A stretch of DNA of 64,000 nucleotides from Streptococcus panodentis (GCF_017884005.1 NZ_QFAY01000017.1:1-64000), one strand, 5' to 3'; shown: positions 26,464 to 35,529, numbered from the stretch's first letter. Made by a program: numbers and translations. Notes: a model not told the origin generated them from the letters alone.

Positions 26464-26910
26464 ATGTTTAGTCATAATGAGCAAGAATTGATAGAGTGGG
26501 GGCGCCGTTTGGGTCTCCTACTGAAAGAACAGGATGTTCTGATTTTGACAGGTGATTTGGGTGCCGGAAAGACGACTTTTACCAAGGGGATTGCACGGGG
26601 ATTGGCTATTGAACAAATGATTAAGAGTCCTACCTACACCATTGTCCGTGAATATGAAGGACGCCTGCCTCTCTATCATCTGGATGTTTACCGTATCGGT
26701 GAGGATCCAGACTCCATTGACTTAGACGACTTTCTCTTTGGTCAGGGGGTTACAGTGATAGAGTGGGGAGAGCTGCTGGCTTCCAGTCTGCCTGATGATT
26801 ATCTGAAATTAAGCCTTCTGAAAAGGGAAGACGGACGGGAGTTAGTCTTTGAAGCCAAGGGTCGGCGGGCTCAGGAGCTGCTGGAGGAGCTGAAACATGG
26901 CTCAGTTTGA
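26464..26910 (+). CDS. tsaE: TsaE, tRNA t6A37 threonylcarbamoyladenosine ATPase
   Basis: ATPase of the complex that makes t6A at position 37 of ANN-decoding tRNAs, with TsaB and TsaD. The 148-aa P-loop protein has Walker A GDLGAGKTT at residues 30-38, the SPTYTIVREYEG segment and HLDVYRIG. The start matches known homologues at their N-terminus. The mRNA appears leaderless. It overlaps the GNAT gene by 14 bp. The order tsaE-GNAT-LCP is conserved in streptococci. Confidence 0.93.
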   Translation: MFSHNEQELIEWGRRLGLLLKEQDVLILTGDLGAGKTTFTKGIARGLAIEQMIKSPTYTIVREYEGRLPLYHLDVYRIGEDPDSIDLDDFLFGQGVTVIEWGELLASSLPDDYLKLSLLKREDGRELVFEAKGRRAQELLEELKHGSV

Positions 26911-27421
26911 TCTATCGCTGCGGGAAGCAGAAAGGGCGGATGCTGCTGATTTGATTGCTTTTCTCAATCAGGTCGGCTCTGAGTCGGACTATATGACTCT
27001 GGATGAGGCAGGGATCTTGATGAATGAAGCGGAAATGTCCTCTTTTATCGAGCGCCAGGCCGATTCAGCCAATCAGCTCTATCTCTTGGCGCTTCTCAAT
27101 GATGACATTGCCGGCCTTGTCAGCATTACGGCTGATTTTCACGAGCGGATCCGGCATATCGGTCAGGTTTTTGTCGTAGTGAAAAAGGCTTTTTGGAATC
27201 AGGGGATGGGCCGGATACTGCTGGACGAGGCGGTTGCCTGGGCTCAGGAATCCGGCATTCTCAGACGGCTGGAGCTGACCGTTCAAGTCAGAAACGAGCG
27301 GGCTGTTCATCTTTATAAAGATTTAGGATTTGAAATTGAAGGGCTGCTAAAAAGAGGAGCCTATCTAAAAGAAGGGAAATTTCTTGACGTTTACCTCATG
27401 GGAAAGCTGATAGATAAATAA
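26897..27421 (+). CDS. GNAT family N-acetyltransferase
   Basis: A 174-aa acetyl-CoA-dependent acetyltransferase of the GNAT fold. Motif A lies around VVVKKAFWNQGMGRILLDEAV, and VRNERAVHLYKDLGFEIEG ends in the RimJ/RimL-type strand. The substrate is unknown; it could be a protein N-terminus or a small amine. It overlaps tsaE by 14 bp and is 6 bp from the LCP gene, so the three are cotranscribed. Confidence 0.85.
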   Translation: MAQFDLSLREAERADAADLIAFLNQVGSESDYMTLDEAGILMNEAEMSSFIERQADSANQLYLLALLNDDIAGLVSITADFHERIRHIGQVFVVVKKAFWNQGMGRILLDEAVAWAQESGILRRLELTVQVRNERAVHLYKDLGFEIEGLLKRGAYLKEGKFLDVYLMGKLIDK

Positions 27422-27427
27422 AGAAAT

Positions 27428-28636
27428 ATGTTAAAAAAAATTGTACTGATGTTTTTGACTCTTGTTGCCGTTACCACAGCAGGAATCGGTGCCTACGCCT
27501 GGACCATTTACCAGCAGTCAGCGGATACCCTGTCTAAGACCTACAAGGGTCTGGGCAATGAAACCGATGTTATCTCTGCGACCAAGCCGATGACGATTTT
27601 GCTGATGGGAGTGGACACCGGCAGCGGCTCGCGTGAGGATACCTGGGTCGGCAACAGCGACACCATGATTCTTCTGACGGTCAATCCTAAGACAAAGAAA
27701 ACCGTCATGATGAGCTTGGAGCGCGATATTCTGACGCAGATTGATGAAAATGGTCAGACTGTGGAGGCTAAGCTCAATGCGGCCTATGCAACCGGCGGCG
27801 CGGAGCAGGCTATCTCAACCATTGAAGGGCTGATGAATATCCACATCGACCGCTATGTCATGATTAACATGCAGGGCTTGGTCCAGCTGGTAGATGCTGT
27901 CGGCGGTATTGAAGTCAACAATACCTTTGATTTCCCTATCTCTATCGAGGAAAACGAACCCGAATACACAGCGACCGTGGAACCAGGCAAGCAGACGATT
28001 AACGGCGATCAGGCACTGGTTTATGCCCGCATGCGCTATCAAGATCCGGAAGGCGACTACGGCCGGCAGAAACGCCAGCGGGAAGTCATCAAGAAAGTCG
28101 TTGAGAAGGTTCTCAGCCTCAACAGTGTCAGCCATTATCAAGCTATTCTGAAAGCTGTCAGTGACAATATGCAGACCAATATTGCTCTTGATTCGCAAAG
28201 TATCCCGCAGCTCTTGGGCTATCAGGATGCCTTTAAGAATATCCAATCCGAACAGCTGCGCGGAGAAGATGCCACTCTGGCAGATGGAGGGAGCTACCAG
28301 CTGGTGACCTCAGAGCACCTGCTTAAAATGCAGAACCTTATCCGCAAGGCATTGGGCAAGGAGACCGTTGACAGCCTCAAGACCAACGCTGTCCTTTATG
28401 AGGACATTATGGGCGGAACCAGTCTGCGAGATAGCAGCAGTGCCAGCTCTGCTGACAGCAGTACCGCAGACACTTATGGCGGCTACAGTCAGCCGGCTTA
28501 TAATAACGGCTATGATACCTATTCTTACCCGAGCACAGATACCAGCGTGGGCACCGAGACTGCGCCGGTTTCTTCAACAGCAGCTGTCACTGATACTGCC
28601 ACAGTTTCTTCGGCTGTGACAGGCGAAGATCAGTAA
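27428..28636 (+). CDS. brpA: LCP (LytR-CpsA-Psr) family cell-wall glycopolymer transferase
   Basis: Attaches wall polymers (teichoic acid- or rhamnan-like) to peptidoglycan. The 402-aa protein has an N-terminal membrane anchor at residues 7-27 and an extracellular LCP domain (GVDTGSGSREDTWVGNSDTM, SLERDI, YGRQKRQREV). A low-complexity Ser/Thr/Tyr tail follows from about residue 330. Its place after tsaE and a GNAT gene matches brpA (lytR) of S. mutans. Conserved Asp and Arg residues for pyrophosphate binding are present (DTM, ERD). Confidence 0.88.
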   Translation: MLKKIVLMFLTLVAVTTAGIGAYAWTIYQQSADTLSKTYKGLGNETDVISATKPMTILLMGVDTGSGSREDTWVGNSDTMILLTVNPKTKKTVMMSLERDILTQIDENGQTVEAKLNAAYATGGAEQAISTIEGLMNIHIDRYVMINMQGLVQLVDAVGGIEVNNTFDFPISIEENEPEYTATVEPGKQTINGDQALVYARMRYQDPEGDYGRQKRQREVIKKVVEKVLSLNSVSHYQAILKAVSDNMQTNIALDSQSIPQLLGYQDAFKNIQSEQLRGEDATLADGGSYQLVTSEHLLKMQNLIRKALGKETVDSLKTNAVLYEDIMGGTSLRDSSSASSADSSTADTYGGYSQPAYNNGYDTYSYPSTDTSVGTETAPVSSTAAVTDTATVSSAVTGEDQ

Positions 28637-28732
28637 AAATCAGCCAAACTCCAGACAAGAGAGGGTCTATTCATCATCTGTTATGACAGTGAACAGATTC
28701 GCCCCAATACTTAATGAACATCATCAGCCAAC

Positions 28733-28788
28733 CAGGCAGGAGCGGATATGATGGCAGCGAGGCTGTTCATCATGTCTGCTCCTGCCTG
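28733..28788. other. Long near-perfect hairpin (21-bp stem)
   Basis: CAGGCAGGAGCGGATATGATG (28733-28753) pairs without interruption with 28768-28788, using two G.U pairs. The 14-base loop can form a further 4-bp stem (CAGC-gag-GCTG). No T run follows on either strand. It lies in 563 bp of otherwise gene-free DNA after brpA. Confidence 0.7.
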
Positions 28789-28887
28789 ATTTGATTTCGC
28801 TCTTCTTTGAGCAGGAGTATCGCTCTAGCCTGTTTTTGCTTTCTTGTTCATTTTTGGGGGAAATTCTGTGAATTCTTTAAAAAGATA

Positions 28888-28916
28888 TTTACCCTGCTGT
28901 TCAGGTGTGATAAAAT
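28888..28916 (+). promoter_or_regulatory. Promoter upstream of M20 amidohydrolase
   Basis: TTTACC (28888-28893), 17 bp, and TAAAAT (28911-28916) with TGA before the -10. It would give a leader of about 277 nt before the amidohydrolase start. Confidence 0.6.
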
Positions 28917-28947
28917 AAAGAAAATTTATGTGAGGGAGAGACCATAA

Positions 28948-29049
28948 GTGCGCTTGACTGCTGATTTGGCAGCCTGCTCTTTTGTTTTCAGACCGGATTA
29001 TAGGGTTTCTGGCAGCGAAAAGGGCTTGGCAAAAGCAGATCAGCCATGA
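28948..29049 (+). CDS. Possible 33-aa leader peptide
   Basis: GTG 28948 is 7 bases after AGGGAGAG and opens 33 codons (VRLTADLAACSFVFRPDY...). It sits in the long leader of the amidohydrolase and before a U-rich hairpin. I recognise no homology. Codon use gives little support, so this is only a candidate. Confidence 0.22.
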   Translation: MRLTADLAACSFVFRPDYRVSGSEKGLAKADQP

Positions 29050-29070
29050 TTAAGCAGAGCTAAGTTTAAG

Positions 29071-29117
29071 GGAGGGGAGCAGCAAAATTCTGGACAGCGT
29101 TTCGCTCTTCTTTTTTG
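29071..29117 (+). terminator. Possible attenuator before M20 amidohydrolase
   Basis: GGAGGGGAGC can pair with GCTCTTCTTT (several G.U pairs), followed by T residues. An alternative AGCG-ttt-CGCT stem overlaps it. It lies 80 bp before the ribosome site of the amidohydrolase. Confidence 0.35.
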
Positions 29118-29199
29118 ATAACTGTCGGAGCAGGGCCTGACAGCAGTTTTTGACTAAATACAGTCATCCGAGATTTATAAAGAGCAGAAGGAGTCAGCC

Positions 29200-30339
29200 A
29201 TGAAAACATTCTATAATAAACTGATACAGACCCGTCACTATCTTCATCAGCATCCGGAGCTGTCCGGTCAGGAGTTCGAAACGACTGAATTTCTGCGCCG
29301 CTATCTGCAGGATTTGGATATTAAGATTTTGGATTCGGGTTTGGCCACTGGTCTGATTGCGGATATTGGCAGCGGCCGGCCGATTGTCGCACTGCGCGCT
29401 GATATTGATGCCCTGCCTATTTTGGAAAAGACCGGTCTGCCTTATGCCAGTCAGAATGCGGGAGTCATGCATGCCTGCGGCCATGATTTTCATCAGACCA
29501 GCCTGTTGGGGGCAGCAGAACTGCTCAAGGCCATGGAAGATGATTTACGGGGCACTGTCCGCCTGATTTTTCAGCCGGCGGAGGAGATTTCGCAGGGAGC
29601 CTCAGCCGTTCTGGCCACTGGACTTTTAGACGACGTCTCTGCCATTATTGGCTTTCACAATATGCCGCAGCTGTCTGCAGGTCAGCTGGCCCTTAAGCCG
29701 GGAGCGATGATGGCCGGTGTGGAAAAATTCAAGGTGACGGTCCGTGGTGTCAGCAGTCATGCAGCCAGACCGGATTTGGGAGTAGATACGGTGCTGGCGC
29801 TGACCAGCATGGTTCAGAATCTGCAGGTCTTGGTTTCCCGTACAGTCTCCCCTTTTGAGCCGGCGGTGCTGTCGGTGACCCATATCGAAGCCGGGGCGAC
29901 TTGGAATGTGCTGCCTCAAAGCGGCTTTTTTGAGGGGACTATCCGCACTTTTAATCCGGACCTGCAGCAGCGCCTGAAGGCTGATTTTATACGGATTGTG
30001 GAAAATACGGCTGAGAATTTCGGAGCTCAGGCAGACATTGCTTGGGATTGGACCCCGCCAGTCACTTACAATGACCCTGACTTAGCGGAGCTGCTTTTTA
30101 AAAACTCGCAGGATTTTGCACAGCTTTTAGAGGCTGAGCCATCATCTGCTGGAGAGGATTTTGCCTTCTATCAGGAGCAGCTGCCGGGGGTTTTCGCTTT
30201 TATCGGCTCAAACGGAGCGGAGCATGCGCCGGATCTGCATCATGACAGCATGATTATTGACGATCAGGCCTTTAGAGTCTCTGTCCCCTATTATGTAGAA
30301 AGTGCCCGCTTTCTTCTTCAGCACTATCAGAAGCTGTAG
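29200..30339 (+). CDS. M20 family amidohydrolase (N-acyl-amino-acid/hippurate hydrolase type)
   Basis: A 379-aa zinc hydrolase that removes acyl groups from amino acids. Metal ligands are visible in MHACGHDFHQ and the catalytic/metal glutamates in FQPAEEISQG. The dimerisation lid domain spans about residues 175-290 and the C-terminal histidine is in DLHHDSM. GAAGGAG precedes the ATG. It lies ahead of an amino-acid transport operon but is separated from it by a repeat and a duplicated promoter region. The substrate is not known; N-acetyl-cysteine or N-acetyl-diaminopimelate types are possible. Confidence 0.85.
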   Translation: MKTFYNKLIQTRHYLHQHPELSGQEFETTEFLRRYLQDLDIKILDSGLATGLIADIGSGRPIVALRADIDALPILEKTGLPYASQNAGVMHACGHDFHQTSLLGAAELLKAMEDDLRGTVRLIFQPAEEISQGASAVLATGLLDDVSAIIGFHNMPQLSAGQLALKPGAMMAGVEKFKVTVRGVSSHAARPDLGVDTVLALTSMVQNLQVLVSRTVSPFEPAVLSVTHIEAGATWNVLPQSGFFEGTIRTFNPDLQQRLKADFIRIVENTAENFGAQADIAWDWTPPVTYNDPDLAELLFKNSQDFAQLLEAEPSSAGEDFAFYQEQLPGVFAFIGSNGAEHAPDLHHDSMIIDDQAFRVSVPYYVESARFLLQHYQKL

Positions 30340-30456
30340 CTGCCGCTTGCTTTTACATTTAATAGACTTGTTCGGAAACCGGATGCTGAGTCTCTTTGCC
30401 TTAAGCGGCCGGCACACAAGCAGACGGCTCCGTCCTGTCACTGCGAAAGGCGGCGG

Positions 30457-30632
30457 CACAGCCATCATGGGAGTCTTATACAGTATCTTCCCAAAGATAC
30501 ATCCCTCTGTGGGTGAGGGCACAGCCATCATGGGAGTCTGTCTCAGCCTCTTTGCCGCCCTAGGCCAATGAGACGCTTGATTGCCCATGGACCTTGCTCT
30601 TAGCCCTTGTTCTCTTTGATTTTCTTTGAGTA
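30457..30632 (+). repeat. BOX-like element with module copy and partial duplication
   Basis: CACAGCCATCATGGGAGTCT occurs twice (30457 and about 30520). Between them is the module (CAGTATCTTCCCAAAGATAC, CCCTCTGTGGGTGAGGG). The right end GTTCTCTTTGATTTTCTTTG at 30609 is the BOX-type terminus; no clear left terminus is found. Confidence 0.65.
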
Positions 30633-30661
30633 TAAGCAATAACTATGAGAGTCTATAAAAA

Positions 30662-30805
30662 ATAGATAATGGGCAAGCGGCCTTTCTTTTGGTATGATAG
30701 AACAACAGGTGCGTTGTGTCAGAGAGCAGACAGACTCTGATAAAGAAAAGCTATCACTTCCATAGAAAATATATAATAGGCAAACGGTCTATTATTTGCT
30801 ATGAT
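30662..30805 (+). promoter_or_regulatory. Duplicated promoter/operator region of the atm operon
   Basis: Two copies of about 43 bp (near 30662 and 30770) share GGCAA-CGG-CT and end in TATGATAGA, with TATGAT as -10 at 30693-30698 and 30800-30805. The second copy has a dyad ATAATAG-N9-CTATTAT (30773-30795). Neither has a good -35, so an activator such as a LysR-type Met/Cys regulator is plausible. Confidence 0.5.
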
Positions 30806-30837
30806 AGAGAAAGACTTTTTTAGGAGGAAACAAAAAC

Positions 30838-31668
30838 GTGAATTTGAAAAAAACCTTTAAATACCTTGCTTTGACAGCAGTTGGAGTCCTTGCAGCAGGA
30901 GCATTGGCTGCCTGCTCTTCATCCAATAAAAAAAGCGACAGCGGGAAAACAACGGTAGAAGTTGGTACGGTAGGAACGACAAAACCGTTCTCCTACGAGG
31001 ACAAGGAAGGCAGTCTGACCGGTTATGAGATTGAGGTTCTGCGTGAAATCTTTAAGGGTTCAGACAAGTATGAAGTCAAATTCAACAAAACGAAATGGGC
31101 TTCTATCTTTTCAGGTTTGGACAGTGACCGCTACCAAATCGGTGCCAACAATATCAGCTACTCGGAAGAACGGGCTGGTAAATATCTCTATACCAACCCT
31201 TATGCCAAGAATCCGACCGTTTTAGTGGTGCGCAAAGGCGTTGATATCAAGTCGCTGGATGACATTGGCGGCAAGTCAACTGAGGTTGTCCAAGGGACTT
31301 CGACAGCCCAGCAGCTGGAAGACTACAACAAGGAGCATACGGACAATCCGACAAAAATCAACTATACAGACGGAACCATTCAGCAAACCTTGGTGAACTT
31401 GAATGACGGCCGTACAGATTATAAGATTTTTGAGCGTATCACAGTAGACTCCATCATCAAAGAGCAAGGGCTGGAAAATCTAGAAGTGATTGAACTTCCA
31501 AGCGACCAGCAGCCTTATGTCTATCCGATTCTTGCCCAAGGTCAGGAAGACCTGCAGGAGTTTGTCAATAAGCGCATCAAGGAACTCTACGATGACGGTA
31601 CGCTGGAAAAACTGTCCCAGGAGTTCTTCGGCGGTTCTTATCTGCCGGATGCGAAGGATATTAAGTAA
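30838..31668 (+). CDS. Amino-acid ABC transporter substrate-binding lipoprotein (AtmA-like)
   Basis: A 276-aa extracellular solute-binding protein of the family 3 (cystine/polar amino acid) type. The signal peptide ends in lipobox LAAC with Cys26 as the lipidated residue. The domain shows [21 protein letters not shown] and [20 protein letters not shown]. The start codon is GTG with AGGAGG upstream. It has no ATPase or permease of its own here; it is followed by metQ and metNI. In S. mutans the corresponding first gene of the atm operon is atmA. It probably binds cystine or methionine derivatives. Confidence 0.87.
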   Translation: MNLKKTFKYLALTAVGVLAAGALAACSSSNKKSDSGKTTVEVGTVGTTKPFSYEDKEGSLTGYEIEVLREIFKGSDKYEVKFNKTKWASIFSGLDSDRYQIGANNISYSEERAGKYLYTNPYAKNPTVLVVRKGVDIKSLDDIGGKSTEVVQGTSTAQQLEDYNKEHTDNPTKINYTDGTIQQTLVNLNDGRTDYKIFERITVDSIIKEQGLENLEVIELPSDQQPYVYPILAQGQEDLQEFVNKRIKELYDDGTLEKLSQEFFGGSYLPDAKDIK

Positions 31669-31798
31669 AGGAAAGTGCGAACGGCTGAAAAAGGCGGCGA
31701 GAGGAAGCTGAACTGGCAGTCTTGCCTCCGAGGAATTCTATCTTTTCTGATCTTTTGATTCGAACGCAGCTACTAAATTTAAAACAAGGAGCAATCTC

Positions 31799-32674
31799 AT
31801 GAAATTGAAAAAATGGTTTGGTGCAGCGGCTTTGCTGGCTGTTGCAGCATTTGGACTGGCGGCATGCGCCTCTTCATCTGCCAATAAGGAAGAAAGCAAA
31901 AAGCAAGATGACGGCACTGTTAAGGTTGGGGTGATGAGCCTCAGCGATACAGAGCAGGCACGCTGGGACAAGGTGCAGGAAATTCTGGACAAGGAAAATT
32001 CCGGCATCAAATTGGACTTTACTCAGTTCACAGACTATTCTCAGCCCAACCGGGCATTGGTTGACGGTGATGTGGATATCAATGCTTTCCAGCATTACAA
32101 CTTTTTGGAAAACTGGAATAAGGAAAACAATGCGGACCTTGTAGCGGTCGCAGACACTTACATCGCCCCAATCCGCCTTTACTCAGGCACTGAAGACGGC
32201 AAAAATAAATACAGCAGCGTCAAAGACATTCCAGACAATGGAACCATTGCGGTGCCAAATGATGCCACCAATGAAAGCCGCGCCCTCTATCTCCTTGAGT
32301 CTGCTGGTTTGATTAAACTGGATGTTGAAGGAAATGAGCTGGCGACCGTTGCTAACATTAAGGAAAACAAAAAGAACCTGACGATTTCTGAATTGGATGC
32401 AGCTCAGACAGCGGCTTCCCTGACTTCTGTAGATGCAGCCGTTGTCAATAATACTTTTGTCCGCGAAGCCAAGCTGGACTACAAAAATGCACTCTTCAAG
32501 GAAGAAGCCAATGAAAATTCCAAACAATGGTACAACCTGATTGCAGCCAATAAGAATTGGAAAGAATCTGACAAGGCGGCAGCCATTGAGAAAATTATCA
32601 AGGCCTACCATACCGATGAAGTCAAGAAGGTCATCGAAGAATCATCTGACGGTATGGACCAGCCAGTCTGGTAA
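31799..32674 (+). CDS. metQ: MetQ, methionine-binding lipoprotein
   Basis: Captures methionine for the MetNI transporter. The 291-aa NlpA-family lipoprotein has lipobox GLAAC with Cys23 and family segments GDVDINAFQHYNFLENWNKEN and VAVADTYIAPIRLYSG. AAGGAG lies before the ATG. It is 130 bp after the first binding-protein gene. A terminator-like hairpin follows, so binding proteins may be made in excess over MetNI. Confidence 0.93.
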   Translation: MKLKKWFGAAALLAVAAFGLAACASSSANKEESKKQDDGTVKVGVMSLSDTEQARWDKVQEILDKENSGIKLDFTQFTDYSQPNRALVDGDVDINAFQHYNFLENWNKENNADLVAVADTYIAPIRLYSGTEDGKNKYSSVKDIPDNGTIAVPNDATNESRALYLLESAGLIKLDVEGNELATVANIKENKKNLTISELDAAQTAASLTSVDAAVVNNTFVREAKLDYKNALFKEEANENSKQWYNLIAANKNWKESDKAAAIEKIIKAYHTDEVKKVIEESSDGMDQPVW

Positions 32675-32680
32675 AGAATG

Positions 32681-32716
32681 AAGGCGTCCGGAATGAAACG
32701 GTCTGACGGACCTTTT
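32681..32716 (+). terminator. Terminator-like hairpin after metQ
   Basis: GTCCG (32686-32690) pairs with CGGAC (32707-32711), with AAGG/CTTTT extending the stem and a TTTT tail, 7 bp after the metQ stop. Probably a partial terminator within the operon. Confidence 0.5.
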
Positions 32717-32738
32717 CAGCCTCCGGCCTGCAAACAAA

Positions 32739-32786
32739 GGAGCGGGATACTGTTTTTTTGCAAATCATGAGTTTGCCGCCCGCTCC
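32739..32786. other. Nested hairpin GGAGCGGG/CCCGCTCC
   Basis: The outer arms GGAGCGGG (32739) and CCCGCTCC (32779) enclose a smaller GCAAA/TTTGC stem. It is not followed by a T run. Part of the 415-bp gene-free stretch before the M20 peptidase gene. Confidence 0.45.
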
Positions 32787-32806
32787 CTCTATAAACTGAA
32801 GATAAG

Positions 32807-32836
32807 AAGGGCGGAGATTCATTTCTCCAGCCCTTT
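32807..32836 (+). terminator. Second hairpin after metQ
   Basis: AAGGGC-GGAGA pairs with TCTCC-a-GCCCTT, an 11-bp stem with one bulge, followed by TTATCT. It is a strong stem with a poor U tract. Confidence 0.5.
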
Positions 32837-33089
32837 ATCTGCTGTTATCCTCTTTCTGTCTTTCATTCATCCGATTTTATCGTCATTTGATGTCTCTTTT
32901 ATTGCTTTATTAGCTTCAGCCGTCCGGAAGAGCAATGAATGGACGGAGCCGTTTGCTTGCGGGCCGACCGCTTAAGGCGGGCTGACTCAACATACGGTTT
33001 CTGAATAAATTTAGTATAAAATCGTTTGAGTATTAGCCGGTCCTCTGCTGTGAACGGTCTATCGATACTGATAATATTGGGAGTTGCTT

Positions 33090-34466
33090 ATGCCTTTCTC
33101 GACTGAGAATGAACAAATCAAAAAATTTGAAAACGACGAAGTGGCCCAGCACTATTTTGAAGTGCTGCGGACCCTGATTTCTAAAAAATCCATTTTTGCC
33201 CAGCAGATTGGTCTCAAGGAAGTGGCCGAGTATTTGGGGGAAATTTTTACAGCTGCCGGTGCCAAGGTAACGGTGGATGACAGTTATACAGCCCCTTTCG
33301 TAATGGCTGACTTTAAATCAGACAATCCCGATGCCAAGACTATTATTTTCTACAATCACTATGATACGGTGCCGGCTGATAATGATCAGCCCTGGACCAA
33401 TGACCCCTTTACCCTGTCTGTCCACTACGGCGTCATGTACGGCCGCGGAGTGGACGATGACAAGGGGCACATCACGGCCCGGCTGACAGCTGTCCGTAAG
33501 TATATCCGTGAAAAGGGGAGTCTTCCGGTTCATATCATTTTTATTATAGAGGGAGCTGAGGAGTCTGCCTCTACCGATTTGGATCAGTATCTGACCAAAT
33601 ACAAGAAACATCTGCGGGGAGCAGACCTGCTGGTCTGGGAGCAAGGCACCCGCAATCATCTGGGCCAGCTGGAGATCTCCGGCGGCAACAAGGGGATTGT
33701 CACCTTTGACATGGCAGTCAAGAGTGCGGATGTGGATATTCATTCCAGCTATGGGGGCGTCATTGACTCAGCTTCCTGGTATTTGCTCAATGCCATTTCC
33801 AGTCTGCGCGGCCAGGACGGCCGTATCTTGGTGGAGGGGATTTATGAGCAGGTGCAGGAGCCTAATGAGCGGGAGCTGGCTCTGATGGAGCAGTATGCTC
33901 TGAAGACGCCGGAGGAACTGACCGATATTTACGGCCTGAAACTGCCTGTTTTGAAGGAGGATCGCAGGGAATTTCTGCGCCGCTTCTATTTCGAACCAAC
34001 CATGAATATTGAGGGGTTTGGCTCAGGCTATCAAGGGCAGGGCGTCAAAACCATTCTGCCCGCAGAAGCGCAGGCCAAGCTGGAAGTCCGTTTGGTGCCG
34101 GGGCTGGAACCGCATGATGTCTTGGACAAGATCCAGCGGCAGCTGCAGAAAAACGGTTTTGATCAGGTAGAGCTGACCTATACCCTAGGTGAAATGAGTT
34201 ACCGCAGCGATATGAGCGCTCCTTCCATTCTCAATGTTATCCAGCTGGCTAAGGACTTTTATCCAGAAGGTGTATCTGTCCTGCCGACGACGGCCGGTAC
34301 GGGACCGATGCACACGGTTTTTAAGGCGCTTAAAGTTCCTATGGCAGCTTTTGGGCTGGGCAATGCCAACAGCCATGATCATGGCGGCGATGAAAACGTG
34401 AAAATTGCGGATTACTACACCCATATTGAATTAATCAAGGAGTTGATCAGAAGTTATGAGCAATGA
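33090..34466 (+). CDS. M20 family metallopeptidase (AtmC-like)
   Basis: A 458-aa zinc dipeptidase/deacylase. Metal-binding and catalytic segments are NHYDTVP, GRGVDDDKGH and EGAEES, with a C-terminal GNANSHDHGGDEN histidine. ATG 33090 is 6 bases after GGGAG; the in-frame TTG at 33084 is less well placed. It overlaps metN by 11 bp. Its place between metQ and metN matches atmC in S. mutans, where it may release amino acids from imported or external peptides; this role is inferred. Confidence 0.87.
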   Translation: MPFSTENEQIKKFENDEVAQHYFEVLRTLISKKSIFAQQIGLKEVAEYLGEIFTAAGAKVTVDDSYTAPFVMADFKSDNPDAKTIIFYNHYDTVPADNDQPWTNDPFTLSVHYGVMYGRGVDDDKGHITARLTAVRKYIREKGSLPVHIIFIIEGAEESASTDLDQYLTKYKKHLRGADLLVWEQGTRNHLGQLEISGGNKGIVTFDMAVKSADVDIHSSYGGVIDSASWYLLNAISSLRGQDGRILVEGIYEQVQEPNERELALMEQYALKTPEELTDIYGLKLPVLKEDRREFLRRFYFEPTMNIEGFGSGYQGQGVKTILPAEAQAKLEVRLVPGLEPHDVLDKIQRQLQKNGFDQVELTYTLGEMSYRSDMSAPSILNVIQLAKDFYPEGVSVLPTTAGTGPMHTVFKALKVPMAAFGLGNANSHDHGGDENVKIADYYTHIELIKELIRSYEQ

Positions 34467-35529
34467 CATTATCAAATTAGAGCATATCGATGTAACCTTT
34501 CATCAGAAAAAACAGAAAATCAAGGCTGTTGAAGATGTGACCATTCATATTGAACGAGGCGATATTTACGGTATCGTGGGCTACTCTGGAGCAGGGAAAT
34601 CAACGCTGGTGCGGGTGATCAACCTGCTTCAGGTCCCTTCTGCCGGTCAGATTACGGTTGATGAGACGGTTCTCTACGGCCAGGGAGCTGTTCAGCTCAG
34701 TGCAGCCCAGCTGCGGGAAAAACGCAAGGATATTGGGATGATTTTTCAGCATTTTAATCTCATGGCTCAGATGACTGCCAGAGAAAATGTGGCTTTTGCC
34801 CTCAAGCATTCCCCTCTGTCTGCTGCTGCCAAGGCGGAAAAAGTGCGCAAGCTTCTTGAGCTGGTCGGTCTGGAAGACCGGGCTGATAACTATCCGGCTC
34901 AGCTGTCCGGCGGTCAGAAGCAGCGGGTAGCGATTGCGCGGGCTCTGGCCAATGATCCCAAGATTCTTATTTCTGATGAAGCGACATCCGCTTTAGATCC
35001 GAAGACAACCAAGCAAATTCTGGCTCTCCTGCAGGATTTGAACCAAAAATTAGGTCTGACGATTGTGCTGATTACTCATGAAATGCAGATTGTCAAGGAT
35101 ATTGCCAACCGTGTGGCTGTCATGCAGAATGGCCGGCTGATTGAGGAAGGCTCTGTGCTGGAAATTTTCAGCAATCCGCAGAATGAACTGACTCAGGATT
35201 TTATCACAACAGCGACAGGCATCAACGAAGCCATGATGAAAATCAATCAGCAGAAGATTGTGAAAAATCTGCCGTCTGACTCTATTCTGGCCCACCTCAA
35301 ATATACGGGTGCAGTGACGGATACAGCCGTTATCAATGATATTTACAAGCAGTATCAGATTTCGGCCAATATTCTTCATGCCAATATTGAAATTCTGGCT
35401 CATGTGCCGGTTGGAGAAATGGTGGTTATTTTATCTGGAGCAGCAGCCAGCCTTGAGGCTGCCCAGACCAGTCTGAAGGAAGCAGGAGTAGAGCTGAAAG
35501 TACTGAAAGAAGGGAGCAGCGAATGTTAG
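34456..35529 (+). CDS. metN: MetN, methionine ABC transporter ATPase
   Basis: Drives methionine import. The 357-aa protein has Walker A GYSGAGKST, signature LSGGQKQR, Walker B ILISDEATSALD and a C-terminal NIL regulatory domain from about residue 270, which in the family senses intracellular methionine. It overlaps the upstream peptidase and metI (7 bp), showing tight coupling. Confidence 0.95.
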   Translation: MSNDIIKLEHIDVTFHQKKQKIKAVEDVTIHIERGDIYGIVGYSGAGKSTLVRVINLLQVPSAGQITVDETVLYGQGAVQLSAAQLREKRKDIGMIFQHFNLMAQMTARENVAFALKHSPLSAAAKAEKVRKLLELVGLEDRADNYPAQLSGGQKQRVAIARALANDPKILISDEATSALDPKTTKQILALLQDLNQKLGLTIVLITHEMQIVKDIANRVAVMQNGRLIEEGSVLEIFSNPQNELTQDFITTATGINEAMMKINQQKIVKNLPSDSILAHLKYTGAVTDTAVINDIYKQYQISANILHANIEILAHVPVGEMVVILSGAAASLEAAQTSLKEAGVELKVLKEGSSEC

